Origin: Theropithecus gelada | Lineage: Eukaryota > Chordata > Mammalia > Primates > Cercopithecidae | Assembly: GCF_003255815.1 (NCBI RefSeq) | Contig: NC_037673.1 | Location: 91,863,384-91,927,383 of the forward strand | Reading direction: 5' to 3' | DNA: 64,000 nt | In this document: positions 50,830 to 63,588 of the stretch, piece by piece | How positions within the stretch are numbered: the first letter of the stretch is position 1 | Layout: each line of letters begins with the position of its first letter | Position numbers and translations under genes: made by a program | Notes under the pieces: model-generated | What the model was told of the DNA's origin: nothing | The model's database searches: none | The model's input: the letters and a program-made list of their open reading frames with translations, nothing else

Positions 50830-51435
50830 ATATTTGATTTCTCAAAGAACTAAAAGTAGAATTACCCTTTGATCCAGTAATCCACTACTGGGTATCTCCC
50901 CAAAGGAAAATAAATCATTTTTATCAAATGCACTTGTTTGTTCATCACAGAGCTATTTACAACAGCAAAGTCATGGATTCCACCTAAGTGCCCATCAAGA
51001 GATGGCGACTGAATTTTAAAAACGTGATATCTATCTATCTATATATCTGTATCTGGAGATAGATATATAGATCATGGAACACTACTCAGCCAAAAAAATA
51101 AAATTATGTCTTTTGCAGCAACATACATAGAACTGGACATCACTATTCTTAGTGAAATGGCTCAGAAGCAGAAAGTTCAAAACCTCATGTTCTCACAAGT
51201 GGGAACTAAATGATGAGTACACACAGACATACAGAATGAAATGACAGACATCGGGGACTCCAAAAGGTGGGAGAGTGAGAAGGAGGTGAAGGTTGAAGTA
51301 CTACCTATTGGGTGCAATGTACGTTATTCAGGTGATGGATATTCTAAAAGCCCAGTCTTTGCTACTAGGCAATATATCTATGTAATACAACTGCACTTGT
51401 CCCCCTAAACCCATATAAAACCTCATAGTTACTTA
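50830..51435 (+). mobile_element. L1 ORF2 end and 3' UTR, decayed
   Basis: 'ccctttgatccagtaatcca', 'atggaacactactcagccaa' and 'atgttctcacaagtgggaac' mark an older primate L1. A GATA-type microsatellite has grown inside at about 51020-51072. Confidence 0.9.
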
Positions 51436-51809
51436 AGGGCTCAGCTAGATATACAATTCCACATGAGAAATATAATTTTCCCTGAATAATTGCAAACATT
51501 GCTCCAATGTCTTACTGCTGACAATTTTTTTGTTGTTGAGAAGTTCATAACTATCTACTGTATTTTCTTTCTGAAGGTTTTTTAATAATTAAAAAATGCT
51601 CCCCTAGCGTTCTGAAATTTCACAATGATGAGCCTCAGCACAGGTCTATTTTCATCCTCTGTGCTGGACATTTAGGGTATCTTTCAATCTAGAAGCTCAT
51701 TTTTATCTCTGAGTCCCAGGTAGCTAATCTTAGCAGTCACTCAATAAATGATGATTGAATCAGACTAAACCGAGTAAGAGTTCATATAAAGAAAATTCCC
51801 TCCTCCTGG

Positions 51810-52125
51810 GATGCCCTGCTTCTACAGCATCTTCATAAGGTGACATTCTGCCCATCCACCAAGATCTGACCTATGCCCTCTTCGATTCTTCCAGTCTCTG
51901 CTTGCAGCACTTAATTGCACCTACCATTTGCTCTTGTGGTATCTGCTTAATTGCTATATTAATTCTATGTAATCTTAGACTGTACACTCCTGGAGGGCAG
52001 ATACCTAGTCTTATACATCTTTGTGTACTATCTACCACCTCCATACCACCCCCAAGAATCTAACTCAGCACTTAGCACTATGCAGTTCTTAATAAATATC
52101 TGTTGAATGAATTAATAAATACATA
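51810..52125 (+). repeat. L2 LINE 3' end
   Basis: 'ctgtacactcctggagggca', 'tagcactatgcagttcttaa' and 'taaatatctgttgaatgaat' are the classical L2 3' end. Confidence 0.8.
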
Positions 52126-52183
52126 AGGAATACATAAAAGAAATTAGAAAACTATTGCCTTTCAGAAAAAATCCTGTCACACA

Positions 52184-53437
52184 AACCTGACAAAAACAAG
52201 GAATGAGGAAAGGATTCACTATTTAATAAACGGTGTTGGGAAAACTGGCTAGCCAAATGCAGAAAACTGAAACTGGACCCCTTCCTTACATCTCATACAA
52301 AAATTAACTCAAGAAGGATTAAAGACTTAAACTTAAGACCTAAAATCATAAAAACCCTAGGGCAAAGACTTCATGACCAAAACGCCAAAAGCAATGGCAA
52401 CAAAAGCCAAAATTGACAAATGGGATCTAATTCAACTAAAGAGCTTCTGCACAGGAAAAGAAACTACCATCAGAGTGAACAGGTAACATACAGAATGGGA
52501 GAAAAGTATTGCAATCTATCCATTTGACAAAGGGCTAATATCCAGATTCTACAAAGAATTTAAACAAATTTACAAGATAAAAGCAACAACCCCATCAAAA
52601 AGTGGGCAAAGGATGTAAACAGACACTTCTCAAAAGAAGACATTTATGCGGCCAACAAACATACGAAAAAAGACTCATCATCACTGGTCATTAGAGAAAT
52701 ACAAATCAAACCCACAATGAGATACCATCTCATACCAGTTAGGATGACGATCATCAAAAAGTCAGGAAACAACAGATGCTGGAGAGGATGTGGAGAAATA
52801 GGAACGCTTTTACACTGTTGGTGGGAGTGTAAATTAGTTCAACCATTGTGGAGACAGTGTGGTGATTCCTCAAGGATCTAGAACCAGAAATACCATTTGA
52901 CACAGCAATCTCATTACTGAGTATGTACCCAAAAGATTATAAATCATTCTACTATAATGACATTATGCACATGGATGTTTATTGCAGCACTGTTCACAAT
53001 AGCAGAGACTTGGAATCAACCCACATGTCCATCAATGATAGATAGGATAAAGAAAATGTGGCACATATACACCATGAAATACTATGCAGCCATTAAAGAG
53101 GATAAGTTCATGTCCTTTTCACGGACATGGATGAAGCTGGAAACCATCATTCTCAGCAAACTAACACAGGAACAGAAAACCAAACACTGCATGTTCTCAC
53201 TCATAACTGGGAGTTAAACGATGAGAACACATAGACACAAGGAGGGGAATATCACACACCAGGGCCTGTTGGGGGGTGGGAGGCTAGAGGAGGGATAGCA
53301 TTAGGAGAAATACCTAATGTAGATGACATGTTGATGGGTGCAGCAAAGCACCATGGCAAGTGTATACCTAGGTAACAAACTTGCACGTTCTGCACATGTA
53401 TCCAACAGCTTAAAGTATAATAAAGAGAAGAAAGAAA
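52184..53437 (+). mobile_element. 5'-truncated primate L1 with target duplication
   Basis: About 1.25 kb of ORF2 C-terminus and 3' UTR ending in an A-rich tail. An 18-base target duplication AGAAAAAATCCTGTCACA (52164-52181) recurs at 53438-53455 with one mismatch. The residual frame 52957-53217 reads through the C-terminal L1 ORF2 segment ('IKKMWHIYTM'), but upstream stops break it. Confidence 0.95.
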
Positions 53438-53455
53438 AGAAAAAATCCTGCCACA

Positions 53456-56240
53456 GAAATTCCGAGTAACTAAGGAATGACTTCAGCTAATGAACAAACA
53501 TGATCCCTACAGTTAAAAAGAAAAAAGAAATCTGTTTATTTCAATTAAGGAAGAATGTTTATACAAAAATGGACCTGCAAGGTGTGATGAAAAGTAAATC
53601 CTCGAGTCATGTTTCTGAGTCTCAAAACACAGCAGAAACAGCTACTTGAAAATGCCAATTGAATACTTGTTTTTCTGTTAATTTTCACCACTGTATGTAT
53701 AATGCAGTGAATTTTGAACTCTATTGGCATTGACTTAGGCAGAGTTATTAATGTTATTTAAGGAAAGTATGTAAGCAATAAGATTTACAACTGGTCCACA
53801 AAATTATTTTCCAGATTAACTTTATTTCACCTGTGTGTAGTGAAATTTAATATAATACTTCTAGAGAAGACTGTAAGTATTGCAAACTGAATCTTAAGGC
53901 AATAAAATTTCTTTACAAAATCGAGAGTGGACTAATATAAAAAAGAAATGTGCAGTCTTGAGTATATCACAATAATGTGTCACTGTAGCTACAGGCAGTG
54001 TGTCAGGCATCACCATCAAGCACTGATAGAAGAAATCTAGTGTAGTTTTCCTATTGACCTATCAATTGACCGTGACTGCTGCACTACTCTCAGTGGCAAT
54101 GTTTAGCTCAGCTCAGTCTGTGTGCCATAACTGTTTCCAAAGCATGCATGGAATATAATTCATTGACTTTTTCAGGTAACTAGACTCAATAAAAAATGTT
54201 GACATATTGATCTAGTCATAATGAATGCTTTGGCATTCTAAAAGTAATTCTAAATCTAAAAGTAATTCTCCAATATACAAAACATCCTTAAGACAAAGAT
54301 AGAAAAAGTAGCGTATTTGTCGCTCCATATTAAATCTCTAGTCACATTGGAAGAAAAAAAAAAGAGAAGAATTTAGAAAATGATCTACATGCATCAAGAT
54401 TAAAACAAACAACAATAGAAACTGGCCTTGGTTAGTTCCATTGTGCAGGATTTTTGACCTGCAAGACCTGCATAATTTCCTCAGGATTTATTTCTAACTT
54501 ATATCCATAGATAAGAATTTTTTGTTTTGACTCATTCTCCAAATATATCTTTTTCTTTTTCAACTGTTTTATAAGACGAGATCTTAGAGCTATTGTAGCC
54601 TGTCTATGTGTTGTTCTTAAAACTAGCTCCAAATTAATGAACCCTACTACGTGGCAGCCATATAATCTATGTTACCTCATTAATTCTGATAACATTCCTT
54701 TGAAAGGTGTCATCAGACCCATACTACAGACAAGAAAACTGAAGCCAAAGAGATAAAATAACCAGTCCAAGGTCTGAAATTAATGAGTTCCTAAGCCTAT
54801 ATTTGAACCCCTTTAAAATGCTCATTGCTACTTTTATGTTATTATAACACAAAAGAGGTGCTGGTATTGACTGGCAATAGTCCCAGCCCTATGATTTTAT
54901 TTTCCAGCTGTTCAGTCATCTCATGGCGCCCTAATATTTGCAATAAAAATAAACACTTTTGTGGCTGTCTGCTAGAGGCAGGGGTGCAGTCTTGGCCACA
55001 CACATCAAGGCAATTGCTGAGTGTCTGTCCTGTACCCGGTCCTGTGCTGAGTCTAGCGGGAGCTACACAACACTGGAAGACCCAGTTCCCTTCCTTGGTA
55101 AATTAAGCTGAACAGAGATTGTTTCTTTTTAAAATTCCTGCATTTCTCAAGTATTTCACTAGTGGCAATTGGAATGATTTTCGGTGACTCATTGATCTCT
55201 GAATTAAGTAATATTGAATCTCAAAGAGAGATGTATTCTCTTTTCCATCCTTCCAACAACCATCAAGGATAATGACTCAGTTTGGTGCTAATACGCTTTT
55301 AAAACTACTGCTAATCTCTTTTGCCAATAAAATGAAAGCAGTCATTTGGCTCAGAGCCTTTGGCAAGCAACAGAGAATTTATTTTATTGGCGTTTCTATT
55401 TATGACAATTGATGCTAATTTTCTATTTGTGATAGTGTTAAAATTTTCCTTTCTAAATGAATTTAGGATAAAAGTGAGTCAATTAAAATAAAGGTATTTT
55501 AAAAATAATAACACAGGCATATGCAATATGGACAAGGATATGGCAAGAAAGTTCACTCTGTAAGATGAAAGACTGCAACACAACCCAAAGGGAGTAGGTA
55601 GGGTCTTAGGAAGCCTAGCCTGCAGCCCCTCTTGTGACTGGGCTCATCCCAGCTCAATTGTAGAGAAAGGCTGTCTCCAGCTTCTGTGAAGAATGAAAAG
55701 TAAAAAATTCTTTTCAATAGAAGAGAAATTGTGCACTAAAAACTATTCATGTAAGCTTGTTCTCAGTAACTAGATGCTATCCTAAATAAGCAGAGTGACC
55801 AACAGATGACTTTTATTCCAGGCAAACTCTAAATGCCTTCTGGAAATAAGAGTTGTTTATACAACATACAGATAATAAACCTTGGCAACATGGTTCCAGT
55901 AATGAAAAAGAGTTTCATTTGAAGAGCTCAAACCAGAATAAGCAGGAAATCCATTTGCTACTTAGTTGCAACAGCTAAGGAAGGTCTTACCTCTTGTTTA
56001 ACCTTTCTGCTTTAATGAGCATATCTACAACCTTTCTCCTCTCATGAGTGTGTCAACAATGCCAAGCTCTGTCCATTCAGGACCTCAGTCCTGCCGTTCC
56101 CTCAGCTCCGAACCCTCTCCTTCCTGGCTTTTCACCTAGCTTAGTGGTCGCCTCCTCACAGAGGCGTTGAACAACTTAATTCCATCTTGCCTCCATATTT
56201 TTTCTCTTTTGCTGCATATTGTTTTTCTTCATAGCTTTTA
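53456..56240. other. intergenic, no gene
   Basis: An antisense MIR lies near 54690-54820 ('tactacagacaagaaaactg'). The repeat-free stretch 55130-55530 carries several motifs such as TGACTCA and CTGAATTAAG and could be a conserved regulatory element, but I cannot test that. No coding frame. Confidence 0.6.
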
Positions 56241-56420
56241 CCATAGCTTGGAATTATTTATGCGTTCATTTTTCTTTTTTTCTGTCTCTTCTTTCATACT
56301 TTAAGGTCTCTGATGGCAAACACTGCATCTATTTAGAGATGGTCATATCTCCAGCACCTGGCCCAGAAGGCCTTCAACATGTGTTGCTGAAACAAAGAGG
56401 GGATGAGGCACGGAGCTCCT
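56240..56420 (+). repeat. L2 LINE 3' fragment
   Basis: 'gtctctgatggcaaacactg' and 'catatctccagcacctggcc' resemble the L2 3' region. Confidence 0.5.
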
Positions 56421-57255
56421 GAAGTTGGAGGAAGCAGAGGCCACGTGGGGAGGAAAATGACAGCAAATACGAAGCACTCACTCCAGAGATACAGGGGCAA
56501 CAAAAAAATCCCTCTGGGTCCAAAACAGAAAATGAAAGTGAGGAAGAGGGCTGCGAATAACATGACAGAATAAACTTCCCCTCATTCTCGATATTTGTAA
56601 GACAATAGGGAATAGTGGGGATATCTAATGACCTGAAGAAAGGATGACCTGAGCCCCCTAAAGACAGTGAATGGAACTTAGCTCCGTCTAATATTTCTGA
56701 GGAAGAAAGAAGAGGCCAATAGGACTAGACCTTGATTTCTTCAAGAAAAGCTAGAAATCCAAATGTTTTTGTGAATTCTGCTTATTTTTAATGCTGGAAA
56801 CTAAATCAAAGTGTTTAAAACTTTGTAGTGGCCAATATTTAATGAGCTAAACATACATATCTGGGCTGCCACTTTGTGACCCATGTATCATGAAAACCTC
56901 TATTGCCTTTGCAGATTTTCCTAGTGGCAAAATCTCTTACAAGTATACAGTTACAGTAATATAGAACTACTTCTCAGCACCCACTCCCACCATTTGGAAA
57001 TCTAGATGGTTTAACATTCAACTTTTCCAAGAACACAAGAATATCAAGACTAGTGTTCTGAATTCCCTTGCAAATCCATGTTGGTTCAATAATCTCCCTT
57101 TAACATGCCCAACTTATTTCATTCATTAATTTACTTAAACAATTGAGTGTCTACCCTGTACCAGGAACTGGCATAAAATTGTAAGTAATGTGGACATGTT
57201 CTTGGCTTCCTTGGGCTTCTGTCTCATGAGGGATCTAGAGAGGTAGTTATAGAGT

Positions 57256-57612
57256 CTCGCTGTGTCCCCACCCAAATCTCATCTTGAATTGTAGTTCCCA
57301 TAATCCCCACTTGTGGGAGGGGGCAGGTAGAGATAATTGAATCATGGGGGAAGTTTCCCCATCCTGTTCTCATAATAGTGAGTTCTCATGAGATCTGATG
57401 GTTTTATAAGGGGCATTTGCCCCTTTTGCTTTGCATTTCTCTTTCCTACCATTGTGTGAAGAAGTATGTGTTTGCTTCCCCTTCTGCCATGATTGTAAGT
57501 TTCCTGAGGCCATCCCAACCCTGTGGAACTGTGAGTCAATTAAATCTCTTTCCTTTATAAATTACCGAGTCTTGGGTATGTCTTTATTAGCAGCGTGAGA
57601 ACCGACTAATGC
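57256..57612 (+). mobile_element. MST/THE1-type solo LTR (ERVL-MaLR)
   Basis: An old MaLR long terminal repeat from 'ctgtgtccccacccaaatct' to 'gagaaccgactaatgca', with the 'tgagtcaattaaatctcttt' polyadenylation region. There is no internal retroviral region. The usual first bases are altered. Confidence 0.93.
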
Positions 57613-57639
57613 AGGTAGACAGCAGTTATATTGCTACCA

Positions 57640-58165
57640 CCCAGAGGTTATTAGCATACTCCCTGATTTCTCCTTCTCCATCATTCCTCACACCAAATCA
57701 ATCCTCACATCTGACTGATTCTTAGTTCTCTCAAAGCTCCCCATTCCTCTTTGCTTCAGACCCATTTCTGCTGCTCTAGCCCACGTCAACATCGTTCTCA
57801 TTTAAACTACTAAAACAACACTTTAATTCACCTCTCTCTCTTTCTACCCTTTGACCATCTGCCATGGTCTGCCCTCAACACAACAGCTGGCATAATCCTC
57901 TTTAAAAAGGAGCTAAATCATGTAATCCTTGTATTCAAAACTCTCCAATAACTTTCCATGTCACTCGGAGTAAAGCTCTTAGATTGACAAACACGGCCCT
58001 GGATATGGCTACATTCCTTCCTCATCTCCTCCCATGCTACACCTCACCTATGTTGCTCCAGCCACCCTGGCTGCCTTCTCAAATATACTAAACTCACTCC
58101 TACTCCAGTGCCTTCACCCTTGCTCTTCTCTCTACCTGGCATAGTCTTCTTCCCACCTGCACACT
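57640..58165 (+). repeat. L2 LINE 3' region
   Basis: 'aactctccaataactttcca' and 'cacggccctggatatggcta' fit the L2 consensus. Confidence 0.65.
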
Positions 58166-58579
58166 TCGCACAAGCAAATCTCTTGGCATTCTTGACTCTC
58201 TTTCCTCTTCCAATTTGAATTACATTTTTTGAAGGAGTCCAGATGGTCTGTCATCTTCCTCAATCCAGATTGAACCGTCACTGTCCTCCACTTGGAAGCC
58301 ACCACACCCAACAAAAGGATGGTGCGGGAACACACACCTGACCAAGGCCACATAGGAAGGCAGCTGTCATTTTTCCCTATTAGGGGTTTATAAGTCATTT
58401 GTGCAGCTTGTAATTGGATTTTAAAATTTAACTCATTTTATCATTTTTACATTCCTGATTTTGCTTTGGAAAGTTAATGAAGGATGATGTATATTTACAT
58501 AACGGGAAATTGTCAGGATAAGTCTTACTGCTCTCTGATTTCATGGGTTAACAGCTCGCCCAGTCTGTTCTCATATAGA

Positions 58580-58905
58580 GCAGAGATTGGGAAACTATGG
58601 CCCCAGGGTCAAATCTGTCCAGTCACCTATTTTTGTATAGCCAGAAAGTTAAGAATGGTGGTTACTTTTTTAAATAGTTGAAAAAAGTTGAGACTAATAG
58701 TAATATTTTGTAAGACAGGAAAATGTTATAAAATTCAAATTTCAATGTTCATAATGAAATTTTATTGGAATGCAGCCACACTCATTTGTTTATATGTTGT
58801 CTATGGCCGCTTTTACACTATGCTGGCAGAGTCAAACAGTTGCAAAAGATACCGTATGGCTTGCAAAGCCTAAAATACTTACTATCTGGCTCTTTACAGA
58901 AACTT
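58580..58905. mobile_element. hAT-Charlie non-autonomous DNA transposon
   Basis: 'gggaaactatggccc' at one end, 'attttattggaatgcagcca' in the middle and 'tactatctggctctttacag' at the other mark an abundant hAT MITE. I do not assign a subfamily. Confidence 0.75.
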
Positions 58906-60850
58906 AGATCTAGAGAAGTCATTATTACACTTTGAGATTTCATGAATCAGTAAAATTTAAGGATGGAGGAGGAGGGTAAACACATAGTTGCCAACTTTCA
59001 GGTTTTTGCCAAGGAAAGACACAAACAAATCTTGCTATCTGTCATCACCCACCACAATTTAATAAAAGAAAGAATAGCACAAAAAAGTAAGAATGGATAT
59101 AATTTCAGAAGAAAGGGGAATCTTACACAGTTACAAGCTCAGGCCTTTAGCATTAATTCTACCTACTTTGAGCCCAGGGTCCAGTTTTCTCCCTGTGTGG
59201 GAAATGGGCCTCATTGTGTAAGCCTTTTAATCTTTAATGTCCTTGATTTAAACTTTCAAGGGATGTCATAAGAATTTTCAAAATTAATTATTTGTTAGTA
59301 TTATTAATTACTTCAATAAACTGACAAGATTCTAGGTTCCCCAACTCTCCCATATCATGTTTATCCAGCTCACACCCTCAGATCTCACCCTATTAAAATT
59401 GCCCATAACATGGGAATGTATGACAGTTTTTGGCATTCAGCATATATTGCTTTTAATTATTTATTACCTTTTTTTATGCGTTCTAGGTACCAAATTAGTT
59501 TAATGTCCTTGAAGGTGGTTTGCAGGTGGAGACTAAATGTGTAAACTCTTTCATGTTTTGGTACCTAATGTGATGCCAAGAATAAAGTGAGTGCTTCTAT
59601 ACTGGATACAGTTTGTCCCCAGGATTGAGGAATATCCTGGCTCCCAACACTGTCCCTTCTGCTTAATCCATGGAAAATACTAAGGGTGAGAAATGAATAA
59701 AATCATCAGTTGTTTCTCCTTACCAGAAATAAATGTCTGCTTTCCAGAGCTGGTTAGGGTGCTCCAGTCTTGGCAATACAAACCTGACAGAAGGTCTCCT
59801 TGCGTTAAGGAGATGACCACCCTTTTTATATCATTCATTTCTCTTGTGGTTGTATATTGTAATGTAGATCTCAAACTCAGGAGCATTTTGTGTGCCAACC
59901 ATGTGGCACAAAGTTAGGTAAAGTCCCTGTCAAAAATGGGGCACTGGGTTAATAAAGCCTGTGATCCTCCAGAAATAACATCAACAGGAAAATTAATATA
60001 GCAGTTGAAATGTACAATTTGCTGACTTAGAAAAAAGTGGGCCATGATGGCTTAAAAAAAATTAAGTATAATAATTACAGGATTCAGCTGCTTAAACTTT
60101 AATTCGACAGAGGACCAGAGAGCCCTCAGAATTCCCATGGAGTTTTCTCTCTTTCTCTCTGCTGGAGCCAACCCTGCAGAATAATTAAGAAATAATTTCT
60201 GAGTAGCCACACATGTAGGCAATCAGACCCAATATAGGAAACACCTGCTTTTACTTAATTCTGGACTGCTTACTAATAGAACATATTTATCTTGGGACAT
60301 TGTGTTTGCTTGTGTAATTATGCATAGCACATTTTCGGATTTTACTGCAGATTGGCCCTGAAATCAGTTTTGAGTGTGTCTAGGTAAGCAAGACACAAAA
60401 AGCCTCCCTCATCTTCTGTACAAACAGACGTAAGCAGAACAAGGCTCTACCTTCCCTTCTGCCCACACTATGCGGTGCAAACAGGAAGCAGTGAACAGCT
60501 TTGATCTTTCCAGGCTTAGCAACCAGTGTTCTTTAGTTGACAGTTCTAGACCCATCCAGCCAAAAGGGGTAGAAAATACACAGGTCAACAGCTAGACAAA
60601 TAGTGCTGGCAAGTAGCCCTGACGCCACTGAAGTAGAAGAGGCTTCGATCTGGTGGGATGATCCTCTTCAAGTGGTTGGAGTTTCAATGTCCTGCATATT
60701 AGCTGCACTTTGACAAGGGTTTTCATGACATAACCCAGAAGAAGGCTATTATGAGAGTCACAAAAGAATGAGAAGAGTCACTTGAGAACATGGAGAACAT
60801 GGGCACAGAGAGAAGAATTGTAAGGAGAATATGATTAGAAAAGAAATAAA
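58906..60850. other. intergenic, no gene
   Basis: No recognisable gene, RNA or named repeat. Confidence 0.6.
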
Positions 60851-60854
60851 ACTC

Positions 60855-61075
60855 AAATACTGGGAGGGGAACATGACACACTGGGGCCTTTCAGGGGGTT
60901 CAAGGGGCAAAAGGGAGAGAGTATTAGGACAAACACCTAATGCACGTGGGTCTTAAAACCTAGATGACAGGTTGATAGGTGCAGCAAACCACCATGCACA
61001 TGTATACCTATGCAACAAACCTGTACGTTCTGCACATGCGTCCCAGAACTTAAAGTAAAATAAATAAATAAATTC
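60855..61075 (+). mobile_element. short L1 3' UTR end
   Basis: 'gggaggggaacatgacacac', 'tgacaggttgataggtgcag' and 'tgtacgttctgcacatgcgt' are the last ~200 bases of a primate L1, ending in (AAAT)n. CTCAAATAC occurs on both sides as possible target duplication. Confidence 0.93.
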
Positions 61076-61361
61076 TAAGTACAAAAAATACCCCTCAAAT
61101 ACAAAGAATCAGGTTAGAATTAAAAGTGGCATTCGATAGCTCTGTTTGCATATGTAAATTGAAATGAGAACAGAGACAATGGAGTGGAAAAAGTCATGCT
61201 CGCATAAAGTAGCTGCACTTTTACGGTAAAAGTATTTTTAGGCTTCAATTATCTCAGATTTTCCTCAATTTTATACTTGTTTGGGGTGGACAGAAATATG
61301 TGAACATATTAAACATAGTCACGATTTCTGTATAAACTATATGTCCGTCCATAGACCACAA

Positions 61362-62090
61362 GTTTTTGGATAATAGCTTTATTGAGGTATAAGTCACATA
61401 CTACAAAATTCACCCTTTTAAAGTGTATTATTTGGTCGGCTAGTTGCATTGTGTGCAACTATCACACACTACCTAATTTTAGAACATTCGTCTCCCTCCC
61501 ACAAAACCCCATACCCATTAGCAATCAATCACTCTCCATTGCCTCCTCCTCCAGCTTCTGGCAATACCAGTCTGCTTTCTGCTAGAGACACTGGAGATAC
61601 TCTACATAAATGGAATCACACAGTATATGGCATTTTGTGTCTAGCTTCTTTCACTTAATGCAATGTTTTCAAGATTCCTCCATGCTGTAGCATATTTCAT
61701 TACTTCATTCCTTGTTATGACTGAATAATTTCCATTTTATGGATTTTTTTGCCCATTCATCAGCTGATGAACATTTGAATTGTTTCCACTTTTTGTCTAT
61801 TACAAATAATGCTACTATGAACATGTGTAAACAAGTTTTTATCTGGACATCTTTTTGGTTATCTTGGGTATATAACAGTAGAATTGTTGGATCATATAGT
61901 ACCTCTATATTTAACTTTTTGAGGAATTTCCTAGAACTGTTTCCAAAGCAGTTGCACGATTTTTCATTCGCATCAGGAAGATAGGAAGGTTCTAATATCT
62001 CCACATCCTCACTTACACTGGTTGTGGACCATCTTTTTAATGATAGCCATCCTAGTGAAGTGGTTAGATTAGATAGAATGATTCTGAATG
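61362..62090 (-). mobile_element. older L1, antisense
   Basis: 'gctttattgaggtataagtc', 'gaatcacacagtatatggca' and 'catcctcacttacactggtt' are the reverse of an L1M/L1MA ORF2 end and 3' UTR. Frames on both strands are broken. Confidence 0.88.
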
Positions 62091-62260
62091 AATCCTCGAG
62101 AATGGCCTATCAAGGTAAAACATGCCTTGGTCTCTCATTTTGTTTTATCATCTGATCCGTGTTATCTGAGGGTTCCAGACTAAATTTATTAAATTAATTA
62201 TATATTTTTGGTCTTAATTTGAGGGTAGTTTTCCCTTCTCAACCATTAGTCAGTGAACAT

Positions 62261-62321
62261 CACAGGTCATGTTTTAATACTTATCGTAGGTACAGGTCAT
62301 GTTTTAGTCATTATTATAGGC
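62261..62321. repeat. 30-bp tandem duplication
   Basis: The block ACAGGTCATGTTTTA occurs twice with a period of about 30 bases and diverged remainders. Confidence 0.65.
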
Positions 62322-62689
62322 ACAATACAAGCATGCTTTTATTTGAGAAGTCAAGTTTTGTGCTAAGTGCTGATGTGCATCAAGTGATTAAATCCCAGCT
62401 TGAAGTAGATAAGTGCTCCATTTGCCTGAGCATTACCAACACTGACTATAACTGTTCACTAACTAAACAGAGCCGCACAGGTGGACAGCGCTAATAATGG
62501 CTGATTACGCCTTTTCCCTATGGAAGTCCAATGAAGCAGTATAGCATGGGGTCTTGAAAAGAGCCCTGGCCTAGGAATCAAGGGATCTGGACACCAGTTC
62601 TGTGAATGAACTGTACCCAACCCTGTTCCCCAGCACTGACTCTTCCCAACCAGGTTAGATATATCTGCTGCTTGCTTACCATAGTCTTC

Positions 62690-63120
62690 CTTTACTTACC
62701 CTAACAGTTCACATTTTTATATTATTGCTTTCTTAATTGATTGCTTTTGACCCCTAGATTTTACGCTCCATGAGGCCTGGGAACCATTTATGTTTTGTCT
62801 ACCATTGCTCCTTTGGCACTTTAGCCCAGCACTTGACATCAAGTAGCTAGTCATTAAATATTGTGGAGATCTTGTACAAGCCACTAAACTACAATTTCAA
62901 CTGAATATTAGTACAATAGGTTATCATTTATGTAAATAGTACCTCTCCCCTACAAATAAAGATTCTTATCTACAAAATGTAAAATAGGCATATTAGTAGT
63001 ACATACTTCCTTGGGTTGTTATAAGGACCTTATTAAATATAAACTAATACACTTAAGTTGGTGACATACAGTAAATAATCAATAAATATTCATCATCATT
63101 ATTATTTTGACTCTCATTCC
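62690..63120 (+). repeat. L2/MIR-like remnants
   Basis: 'ctccatgaggcctgggaacc', 'tagcccagcacttgacatca' and the later 'tacagtaaataatcaataaa' suggest an L2 3' end followed by a MIR-like tail. Diverged. Confidence 0.5.
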
Positions 63121-63220
63121 CAAGTATCCACTTCTCAATAAAAATTTAAAAGGGTTAAATAAGAATCTCCCTAACATGTCTTTCTGCACCAACATTCTGA
63201 TACATTTGCTAGCAAAATGA

Positions 63221-63588
63221 TATGGTTTGGCTCTGTGTCCCCACCCAAATCTCATCTCGAATTGTAATCCCCAGGTATCAAGGAAGAAACCTGGTGGGAG
63301 GTGATTGGATCATGGGGTCGGTTTCCCCGATACTGTTCTCATGATAGTGAGGGAGTTCTCACAAGATCTGATGGTTTTATAAGTGCTTGGCGGTTCCTCT
63401 TTCCCTGTCTTTCTCTTCCCTGCTGCCTTATGAAGAAGGTCCTTGCTTCTCCTTTGCCTTCCATCATGATTATAAGTTTCCTGAGGCTTCTCCAGCCATG
63501 TGGAACTGTGAGTCAATTAAATCTCTTTCCTTTATAAATTTCCGAGTCTTGGGTATTTCTTTATAGCAGCATGAAAATGGACTGATAC
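63221..63588 (+). mobile_element. MST/THE1-type solo LTR (ERVL-MaLR)
   Basis: A nearly complete MaLR LTR from TGATATGGTTTGGCTC to 'atggactgatac'. It has the same orientation as the copy at 57.3 kb but clearly differs from it, so it is an independent insertion. No internal retroviral sequence adjoins it. Confidence 0.94.

Noticed and set aside
52957..53217. 86-residue frame with reverse-transcriptase-element similarity
   Set aside because: It is the tail end of a 5'-truncated L1 ORF2, already annotated as a mobile element and not a gene.
61705..62004. 99-residue minus-strand frame
   Set aside because: It lies within an antisense old L1 and is a decayed ORF2 remnant.
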